Shown here piece after piece: positions 57,749 through 64,000 of a stretch of DNA of 64,000 nt. The position numbers and the translations under genes were made by a program. A model generated the notes under the pieces. It did not search any database, was not told the origin of the DNA, and worked only from the letters and a program-made list of their open reading frames with translations. The stretch is from contig NZ_CP039731.1 of the NCBI RefSeq assembly GCF_005155025.1, positions 2,108,001-2,172,000 on the forward strand, written 5' to 3'. The stretch comes from Aquitalea aquatilis. Lineage in GTDB: Bacteria > Pseudomonadota > Gammaproteobacteria > Burkholderiales > Chromobacteriaceae. Numbering within the stretch: position 1 is the stretch's first letter; each line of letters begins with the position of its first letter.

Positions 57749-57878
57749 CGGGGGGAAAGGGGAATAGATGGGTAGGCTGCGGAATCAATAAGTAAGTCGA
57801 AAGGCCCGGCTTTGCCGGGTCCAGTGCAATCGCACCAACTTACCCTGTCAGCAGCCTGACAGGCCCGTTTTGATTAAA

Positions 57879-57896
57879 TGTCATCAGCCTGTCATC
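57879..57896 (+). promoter_or_regulatory. Pho-box-like repeat upstream of phoU
   Basis: Two TGTCATC units spaced exactly 11 bp (TGTCATCAGCCTGTCATC), the period of PhoB binding units, 56-73 bp upstream of the phoU start. The consensus half-site is CTGTCAT; the second copy is CTGTCAT and the first is ATGTCAT. Confidence 0.6.
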
Positions 57897-57951
57897 CAGC
57901 GGGCTTACCATCATCCATTCTTTGAAATCCGGATTCGTTTAAGAGGCAGAC

Positions 57952-58656
57952 ATGGCAGAACACATCTCCAAGCAGTTTGACATGGAACTGGAAACCATCC
58001 GCACCCGCGTCCTGCAAATGGGCGGTCTGGTGGAACAACAGATCCTCTCTGCTATCGATGCGCTCATGTCCGGTGACATCGCCAAGTTTGACAAGGTGAT
58101 TGCCGAAGATGCGCTGGTCAACTCGATGGAAGTCACCATCGACGATGATTGCCAGCACATCATTGCGCGCCGCCAGCCAGCCGCCAGCGACCTGCGCATC
58201 ATCATCACCGTGATCAAGACCATTACCGATCTGGAGCGTATCGGTGACGAGGCGCAGAAAATCGCCCGCATGGGCAAAACCATCTACCAGTCCGAGCGCT
58301 ACCAGATGCCGCGTTTCCGCGAGATCCGCAAAATGGCGGAAGTCGCTCTGGCCATGCTGCGCCGCGCACTGGACGCCTTTGCCCGGCTGGATGCCAGTGC
58401 GGCACTGGAGCTGGCGGAAGAAGACATGCGGCTGGACGACGACTTCGCTGCCGAACTGCGCCAGCTGATTACCTTCATGATGGAAGACCCGCGCACCATC
58501 AGCATGTCCATCGATACCTTGTTCATCTCCAAGGCCATCGAACGCATTGGCGACCACTCCAAGAACATCTCGGAATACGTGGTGTATCTGGTCAAGGGCA
58601 AGGATATTCGCCACACCTCGCTGGAAACCATCAAGCGGGAAACCCTGGGCCACTGA
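57952..58656 (+). CDS. phoU: Phosphate signalling regulator PhoU
   Basis: 234 residues of two three-helix bundles with the PhoU metal-binding motif repeated: DLERIGDEAQKIARM and AIERIGDHSKNISEYVVYLVKG. It links Pst transport activity to inhibition of the PhoR-PhoB system and influences polyphosphate. Here it is separate from any pst genes but directly upstream of ppx (145-nt gap), a functional pairing for phosphate/polyphosphate balance. A Pho-box-like repeat precedes it. Confidence 0.95.
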   Translation: MAEHISKQFDMELETIRTRVLQMGGLVEQQILSAIDALMSGDIAKFDKVIAEDALVNSMEVTIDDDCQHIIARRQPAASDLRIIITVIKTITDLERIGDEAQKIARMGKTIYQSERYQMPRFREIRKMAEVALAMLRRALDAFARLDASAALELAEEDMRLDDDFAAELRQLITFMMEDPRTISMSIDTLFISKAIERIGDHSKNISEYVVYLVKGKDIRHTSLETIKRETLGH

Positions 58657-58801
58657 TCAAGCGCAATGACGCAAGGGCATGAATGGCGGTAACATCGCGC
58701 ATGTTACTGCCATTTTTTATTGAATAATCCATGGCGTAGCCGGGTACAGGCTGAGCCCTGAACATGGCTGCGCAGCAAACCATATTGGAAAAGGCTAGCC
58801 T

Positions 58802-60295
58802 TTGACCACAACCCTGCCCACCCCGGATGTGCTGGCCACGGTCGACCTGGGGTCCAACACCTTCCGTCTGCAAGTCTCCCGCGTTGTAGAAGACCAGCTT
58901 TACCCGCTGGACGCCATGAAAGAAACCGTGCGTCTGGGGGCCGGCCTGACTGCCGACAAATACCTGGACGACGTCACCCAGGAAAAAGCCCTGGCCTGCA
59001 TGGCCCGTTTTGGCGAGCGTCTGCGCGGCTTCAACCCGGCCCAGGTACGTATCGTCGGCACCAATACCCTGCGCGTGGCAAAAAACTCGGCCGATTTCAT
59101 CCAGCGGGCCGAAGCACTGCTGGGCTTTCCCATTGAAATCATCGCTGGGCGCGAAGAAGCCCGGCTGGTGTATATCGGCGCGGCGCACTCCCTGCCCGCC
59201 ACCAAGGAAAAACGGCTGGTGGTGGATATTGGCGGCGGCTCGACCGAGTTTGTCATCGGCAGCCAGTTCAAGGCCCATGTAACCGAAAGCCTGCCGCTGG
59301 GCTGTGTCAGCTACAGCATGCGCTATTTTGCCGATGGCAAGCTCAGTCGCAGCAATTTCGCCGATGCCACGCTGGCGGCACGCAATGAAATCCAGCGCAT
59401 TACCACCGAATACCGTCCGGAAGAGTGGCAACTGGCGGTGGGCACCTCCGGCACGGCCCGTTCGCTGCGCGATATTCTGGAAATCAATGAGTGGTCGGCT
59501 TCCGACATCACGCTGGAAGGCATGTTGCAATTGCGTGCCGAACTGATCAAGCGAGAGTCCCTGAAAAACGTCAGCCTGAACGGCCTGAAGGTGGATCGCC
59601 TGCCGGTGCTGCCGGGCGGGCTGGCCATCATGATCGCCATCTTCGAAGAGCTGGGCATCAGCAAGATGACCGTGGCCGAAGGCGCGCTGCGTGATGGCGT
59701 GCTGTACGACCTGCTGGGCCGCCAGCGCGAAAAGGACATGCGCGAAAGCACGGTGCAGCTGTTCAAGCGCCGTTATCACGTGGATGTGCCGCAGAGCGAG
59801 CGCGTGCAAGTGCTGGCCGAACGGCTGTATCGCATGGTGGCGGGCGAAGATGTGGACCAGGACATGCTCAAGCGGCTGATCTGGGCGGCCAAGCTGCATG
59901 AAATCGGCCTGACCATTGCCCACACCGCTTACCACAAGCATTCGGCTTATATCCTGCAGAATGCCGACATGCCGGGTTTCTCCAAGCGCGAACAGGCCAT
60001 GCTGGCCACCATCGTGCTGGGCCATCGCGGTGATATGGGCAAGATGCAGCAGGTTGTGAACGACCCCGCCTTGTGGCAGGCGGTGGTGGCGCTGCGGCTG
60101 GCAGTATTGTTCTACCGCAGCCGCATGGCGATCACGCTGCCGGAATTGCTCGACCTCAAGCTGGATGTGAAAGGGTTTGTGCTGACCATGAGTCAGAATT
60201 GGCTGAATGATAATCCGCTGACTGCCAGCGCCTTCCGCCAGGAAGTGTTGCAGTGGAAGAATGTCGGTTTCGAACTCGACGTCAGCCAGCTCTAA
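58802..60295 (+). CDS. ppx: Exopolyphosphatase
   Basis: 497 residues from a TTG start at 58802 (AAAGG upstream, and the conserved sequence begins soon after). Ppx/GppA fold: ATVDLGSNTFRLQVSR, AGREEARLVYIGAAH and VVDIGGGSTEFVIG with the phosphate-binding glycines; a HD-like C-terminal domain follows (~310-497, LIWAAKLHEIGLTIAHTAYHKHSAYIL). It releases phosphate from polyphosphate ends, or pppGpp phosphate in the GppA subfamily. It follows phoU and precedes corA by 3 nt. Confidence 0.93.
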   Translation: MTTTLPTPDVLATVDLGSNTFRLQVSRVVEDQLYPLDAMKETVRLGAGLTADKYLDDVTQEKALACMARFGERLRGFNPAQVRIVGTNTLRVAKNSADFIQRAEALLGFPIEIIAGREEARLVYIGAAHSLPATKEKRLVVDIGGGSTEFVIGSQFKAHVTESLPLGCVSYSMRYFADGKLSRSNFADATLAARNEIQRITTEYRPEEWQLAVGTSGTARSLRDILEINEWSASDITLEGMLQLRAELIKRESLKNVSLNGLKVDRLPVLPGGLAIMIAIFEELGISKMTVAEGALRDGVLYDLLGRQREKDMRESTVQLFKRRYHVDVPQSERVQVLAERLYRMVAGEDVDQDMLKRLIWAAKLHEIGLTIAHTAYHKHSAYILQNADMPGFSKREQAMLATIVLGHRGDMGKMQQVVNDPALWQAVVALRLAVLFYRSRMAITLPELLDLKLDVKGFVLTMSQNWLNDNPLTASAFRQEVLQWKNVGFELDVSQL

Positions 60296-60298
60296 ATC

Positions 60299-61366
60299 AT
60301 GCGCCATGCCGAAGTGAAACAGCGGGTACCCACGCTGGGCGAAGCGCCCGGCGCACTGTTGCCGGTCGGGACCCGCAAAGTGGAGGCCGCCAGCATTGCC
60401 CTGCTGGAGTTCGGCCCGCAGCAACTGAATGAAAGCCGTTTTGACAGCATCGCGGCCGGGCTGGCGTATCAGCCGGCGCAGCCGGTACTGTGGCTCAATG
60501 TCTATGGCCTGCACGACCCTGCCGTGATGCAGGCCATCGGCGAGCGTTTCCAGCTGCACCCGCTGGTGCAGGAAGATATTCTCAATAATCGTCAGCGTCC
60601 CAAGCTGGAAGACTATGGCGACTATCTGTTCATCGCCACGCGGGTGTTCGATTTTCCCAAAAACGGCGGCCGGCTCAGCTACGACCAGATGTATCTGGTG
60701 GTGGGAGAAAACTTTGTCCTGAGCTTTCAGGAAAGGCCGACCGGGGTATTCGAACCGGTGCGCGAGCGGCTGCGCAATCCGCACAGCATGCTGCGCAGCA
60801 AGGGGGCGGACTATCTGGCTTATTCACTGCTGGATGCCATCATCGATGATTATTTCGGCGTGCTCAGCCAGTTTACCGAGCATGTCGAGCGCACCGACCA
60901 GTTGTTGCTGCATGGCCGGGAGCAGGGCGTGCTCAACAAGGTGCAGCGTCTGAAGCACGATTGCCTCAAGCTGCGCCGCTCCATCCTGCCGCTGCGCGAG
61001 ATGCTGCTGACCATGCTGCGCGGCGAATATCGGCTGATCCGCCCGGAAACCCAGGTGTATTTGCGCGATGCCTACGACCACACCATGCATGTCATCGAGT
61101 CACTGGAAATGTCACGCGAAATGGTGGCCGACATGCTGGATCTCTACCTGTCCACCCAGTCGCACCGGCTGAACCTGCAAATGCGTGTGTTGACCGTGTT
61201 CAGCATGATCTTCATGCCCTTGACGTTGATTGCCGGCATCTACGGCATGAACTTTGAAAACATGCCGGAACTGCATTGGCACTATGGCTATTTTGCCGTG
61301 CTGGGCCTGATGGCCGCCATTGCCGGCGGGCTGGTCTGGCTGTTCTGGAAGCGTAACTGGATCTGA
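60299..61366 (+). CDS. corA: CorA family magnesium/cobalt transporter
   Basis: 355 residues. A large cytoplasmic N-terminal domain with a long stalk helix (ending near [25 protein letters not shown]) precedes two C-terminal membrane helices joined by the signature G316-M-N318 in [14 protein letters not shown], the pore entrance of CorA pentamers; the last residues are basic (WKRNWI). Mg2+ uptake is the usual role; some members export other divalent ions. It begins 3 nt after ppx, so the genes are probably co-transcribed; Mg2+ balances polyphosphate charge, a plausible link. Confidence 0.94.
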   Translation: MRHAEVKQRVPTLGEAPGALLPVGTRKVEAASIALLEFGPQQLNESRFDSIAAGLAYQPAQPVLWLNVYGLHDPAVMQAIGERFQLHPLVQEDILNNRQRPKLEDYGDYLFIATRVFDFPKNGGRLSYDQMYLVVGENFVLSFQERPTGVFEPVRERLRNPHSMLRSKGADYLAYSLLDAIIDDYFGVLSQFTEHVERTDQLLLHGREQGVLNKVQRLKHDCLKLRRSILPLREMLLTMLRGEYRLIRPETQVYLRDAYDHTMHVIESLEMSREMVADMLDLYLSTQSHRLNLQMRVLTVFSMIFMPLTLIAGIYGMNFENMPELHWHYGYFAVLGLMAAIAGGLVWLFWKRNWI

Positions 61367-61451
61367 ACCACATCCGGTTGCAGCCACTGCCGCAGCGCCA
61401 TTGGCCCTGCGGCTTTTTCACGTCTGCCGATGTGCTGATGATGGTGTTCAC

Positions 61452-61468
61452 ATACCCCTTGGGGGTAT
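61452..61468. promoter_or_regulatory. CsoR-type copper operator upstream of copA
   Basis: Dyad ATACCCC-TTG-GGGGTAT, 26 bp upstream of the copA start. G/C-rich cores flanked by ATA/TAT are typical operators of CsoR/RcnR-family metal sensors; a CueR site (ACCTTCC-type arms) is not seen. Confidence 0.6.
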
Positions 61469-61494
61469 ATACTGAAATACCTGAGGAGGCCGTC

Positions 61495-63837
61495 ATGAAT
61501 GAATCTGCCATTTCCCTGCCCATTGCCGGAATGAGTTGCGCTGCCTGCGCCATCCGCTTGGAGAAGGTATTGAACCGACTGGAAGGTGTCAGTGCCAGCG
61601 TCAGCTTTGCCAGCGAACAGGCGCTCATCCGTTACCAGCCAGATACCACTTCCATCGCACAGTTGCAGGCCGCCATCGACAAAGCTGGCTTCAGGGTACC
61701 GCAGCAGCAGCTGCAACTGGATATTGCCGGCATGAGCTGTGCCGCCTGCGCCGTGCGTCTGGAAAAAGTGCTGAACAAACTGCCGCTGCTCAATGCCGAG
61801 GTCAATTTCGCCACGGCCACCGCCCGCCTGCAGTTTGCGCCGGGCACGCTGCACGCGGCTGATGCCATTGCCGCGGTGGCCAAGGCTGGCTTCACCGCCA
61901 CGCTGCAGCAAGATGCCGGCCAGGATGGCGCGTCGCAGACGCAGTCATACCGGCGCGAGCTGCTGTGGTTTGCCGCCTCGGCGCTGCTCACCCTGCCATT
62001 TTTCCTGGAAATGCTGGCCATGCTGTTCGGCTGGCATCAGCTGATGTTGCCACGCAGCCTGCAACTGGCCCTGGCCACGCCGGTACAGTTCATCATTGGC
62101 TGGCGCTTTTATCGCGGAGCCTGGCATGCGCTGCGCAGCGGCGGGGCCAATATGGATGTGCTGGTGGCGCTGGGCACCAGCATGGCCTGGTTGCTGTCCA
62201 CCGTGGTCACCCTGTCTGGCTGGCAGCAGCAACATGTGTATTTCGAGGCCAGTGCCGCCGTGATTACCCTGGTGTTGCTGGGCAAGCTGCTGGAAGCGCG
62301 GGCGCGTGGCAAGAGCGCAGGGGCCATTGCCAGCCTGCTGCGGCTGGCACCGCGCACGGCGCGAATCGAGCGTAATGGCAGCCTGCAGGAGATCGCGGTT
62401 GACCAGCTGCAAGTGGGGGATGTGGTGCTGGTGCGCCACGGTGAAAGCCTGCCGGTGGATGGTGTGGTACTGGAAGGACATGCCAGCCTCGACGAAAGCA
62501 TGCTGACCGGCGAGAGCATGCCGGTGGCCAAGACGGTGGGCGACAAGGTCTATGCCGCCACGCGCAATCTGCAAGGCATGCTGAAAATACGCGCGGGCAG
62601 TGTCGGTGCTCATACGCAGTTGGCGGAAATCATTCGGCTGGTCGGGCAGGCGCAGGGCAGCAAGGCACCGATCCAGCGCCTGGCGGACCGCATTGCCGGC
62701 GTGTTCGTGCCGGTGGTGGCCGGCCTGGCTGCCCTCACCCTGCTGCTGAATGGCTGGTGGCTGGGCGACTGGAGCCAGGCACTGATCAATGCCGTGGCGG
62801 TGCTGGTGATTGCCTGCCCCTGCGCGCTGGGGCTGGCGACACCGACTGCCGTCATGGTGGGCGTCGGCAAGGGAGCCAGCCGTGGCATGCTGTTTCGCAA
62901 TGCGGCGGCACTGGAAACCGCTGGCCGCATCCAGCTGCTGGTGGTGGACAAGACCGGTACGCTGACCGAAGGCCGGCCGCAGCTGAGCAGCCTCTGGGCG
63001 GCCGATGGCGATCAGGACCAGCTGCTGCGCCTGGCGGCGAGTGCCGAGAGCGGCTCGGAGCATCCGCTGGCACTGGCCCTGCTGCAACAGGCGGCTGCGC
63101 GCCAGCTGTCCTTGCTAGCGGTGCAGTCCTTCCGTGCCGAAGTGGGGCAGGGGGTGATTGCCGATCTCGCCGCTTACGGCGAAATACGGGTCGGGCGACC
63201 GGAGTGGGCCAGCAGTCAGCCCCTGCCGCCGCAGTGGAGTGCGCCGGGGCAAAGCGTGATTGCCGTTGCCCGCAATGGCGTCTTGCTCGGCCTGCTGGCC
63301 ATTGCCGACCGTTTGCGTCCCACCTCGGCTGCTGCCGTACGCAGCTTGCAGCAAATGGGGGTGCGGGTCATCATGCTGACCGGCGATAATCCATCGACGG
63401 CGGCTGCCATTGCCGCCGAGGTCGGCATCGACGACTACCGCGCCAGCTTGCGGCCACAGGACAAGGCGGATGCCCTGCGCCAAATCCAGGCGACGGGCCT
63501 GAAGGTGGCCATGCTGGGCGATGGCATCAACGATGCGCCGGCGCTGGCGGTGGCGGATGTCAGCTTCGCCATGGGGGCTGGCTCGGATGTGGCGCTGGAA
63601 ACTGCCGACATCACCCTGATGCGCGGCGATGTACAGCAGGTAGCTGATGCCATCCGCCTGTCGCGTGCTACCTTGGGCAAGATCCGGCAGAACCTGTTTT
63701 TTGCCTTTATCTACAATGTACTGGGCATTCCGCTGGCGGCATTGGGGCTGTTGAATCCGGTGCTGGCAGGTGCTGCCATGGCCATGAGTTCGGTGTCGGT
63801 AGTCAGCAATTCGCTGCTGCTGCGCCGCTGGAAATAA
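61495..63837 (+). CDS. copA: Copper-exporting P1B-type ATPase with two metal-binding domains
   Basis: 780 residues from the ATG at 61495 (GAGGAGG upstream). Two tandem N-terminal heavy-metal domains with GMSCAAC motifs (C15/C18 and C82/C85), eight membrane helices, the transport motif C441-P-C443, the TGE loop in [10 protein letters not shown], the phosphorylation site D485-K-T-G and the [10 protein letters not shown] hinge. These identify a Cu(I) exporter. The chromosomal setting (CsoR-type operator, copZ-like gene 16 nt downstream) points to cytoplasmic copper detoxification rather than CcoI-type supply to the cbb3 oxidase. Confidence 0.95.
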   Translation: MNESAISLPIAGMSCAACAIRLEKVLNRLEGVSASVSFASEQALIRYQPDTTSIAQLQAAIDKAGFRVPQQQLQLDIAGMSCAACAVRLEKVLNKLPLLNAEVNFATATARLQFAPGTLHAADAIAAVAKAGFTATLQQDAGQDGASQTQSYRRELLWFAASALLTLPFFLEMLAMLFGWHQLMLPRSLQLALATPVQFIIGWRFYRGAWHALRSGGANMDVLVALGTSMAWLLSTVVTLSGWQQQHVYFEASAAVITLVLLGKLLEARARGKSAGAIASLLRLAPRTARIERNGSLQEIAVDQLQVGDVVLVRHGESLPVDGVVLEGHASLDESMLTGESMPVAKTVGDKVYAATRNLQGMLKIRAGSVGAHTQLAEIIRLVGQAQGSKAPIQRLADRIAGVFVPVVAGLAALTLLLNGWWLGDWSQALINAVAVLVIACPCALGLATPTAVMVGVGKGASRGMLFRNAAALETAGRIQLLVVDKTGTLTEGRPQLSSLWAADGDQDQLLRLAASAESGSEHPLALALLQQAAARQLSLLAVQSFRAEVGQGVIADLAAYGEIRVGRPEWASSQPLPPQWSAPGQSVIAVARNGVLLGLLAIADRLRPTSAAAVRSLQQMGVRVIMLTGDNPSTAAAIAAEVGIDDYRASLRPQDKADALRQIQATGLKVAMLGDGINDAPALAVADVSFAMGAGSDVALETADITLMRGDVQQVADAIRLSRATLGKIRQNLFFAFIYNVLGIPLAALGLLNPVLAGAAMAMSSVSVVSNSLLLRRWK

Positions 63838-63853
63838 ACTGAAAGGAACAAAC

Positions 63854-64000
63854 ATGAGCGAACTGAAACTGAATATCGAAGGCATGACCTGCGGCGGCTG
63901 CTCCAACAGCATCAGCAAGGTATTGTCCACCATGGCGGGTGTCAGCAGCGCCGAAGTCAGCCTGGAAACCAAGCAGGCACACATCGTTTACGATGCGGCC
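63854..64000 (+). CDS. CopZ-like copper chaperone (heavy-metal-associated domain), truncated by window end
   Basis: The first 49 residues are visible: MSELKLNIEGMTCGGCSNSI carries the M-x-C-x2-C metal site, followed by the beta-alpha-beta pattern VLSTMAGVSSAEVSLETKQA. AAAGGAAC precedes the ATG, 16 nt after copA. It probably carries Cu(I) to CopA. The C-terminal part lies outside the window. Confidence 0.9.
   Translation, partial: MSELKLNIEGMTCGGCSNSISKVLSTMAGVSSAEVSLETKQAHIVYDAA

Noticed and set aside
58631-60784. 717-codon minus-strand frame over ppx and corA
   Set aside because: Antisense shadow of ppx and corA, both of which have clear family motifs.
61495-63837. CcoI (copper supply ATPase for cbb3 oxidase) as the identity of the copper ATPase
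   Set aside because: It has two standard GMSCAAC domains, a copper-type operator and a copZ-like partner, and lies far from ccoNOQP; export is the simpler reading.

Overview
The window is about 64 kb of a GC-rich proteobacterial chromosome. The gene set fits a betaproteobacterium, most likely of the Neisseriales/Chromobacteriaceae type: a ccoNOQP cbb3 oxidase cluster with ccoG/fixH, a Gram-negative trimeric porin, a methyltransferase-rnhA-dnaQ cluster, and phoU-ppx. The lineage is my inference from gene content; no rRNA is present to confirm it. Most of the window is ordinary, densely packed housekeeping sequence.

Layout. 1-3.3 kb: envelope glycosyltransferases and a POT peptide transporter. 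3.5-5.5 kb: lemA with two TPM-domain genes. 5.6-7.3 kb: a tryptophanase operon with a previously unlisted tnaC-type leader peptide. 7.4-13.1 kb: cbb3 cytochrome oxidase and accessory genes. 13.5-22.4 kb: M61 protease, pepN, a hydrolase, a 2OG oxygenase, aroC and an EAL/HDOD signalling protein. 22.7-24.2 kb: a stand-alone acyl carrier protein/ketosynthase pair. 24.4-27.3 kb: ada-alkB alkylation repair and a porin whose upstream region is rich in dyad repeats.

28.1-37.6 kb is a genomic island of about 9.5 kb inserted into the 3' end of tRNA-Ser(CGA). A 21-bp direct repeat of the tRNA end bounds it, a tyrosine integrase lies next to the tRNA, and the tRNA's own terminator has been left stranded on the far side. 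The cargo is AT-rich: a TIGR04141/DUF6119-like gene broken (or recoded) at a G6 run, a fusion of a PD-(D/E)XK nuclease-like domain with a P-loop NTPase, an unrecognised basic protein, and a 1.4-kb ORF-less stretch that looks like a decayed group II intron. This is the best candidate for an undescribed, possibly defensive, system.

37.9-46.9 kb: an aminotransferase, an mrp-murI-barnase-barstar gene string, mdfA, metG and small or membrane proteins. 46.9-47.4 kb: an unidentified structured RNA locus and tRNA-fMet. 47.6-57.7 kb: ldhA, yaaA, a phzF-like gene, dtd, mltD, gloB, a methyltransferase, rnhA, dnaQ, ispD, ispF and rpiA. 57.9-64 kb: phoU behind a Pho-box-like repeat, ppx, corA, and a copper-export unit (copA plus a copZ-like gene) behind a CsoR-type operator.
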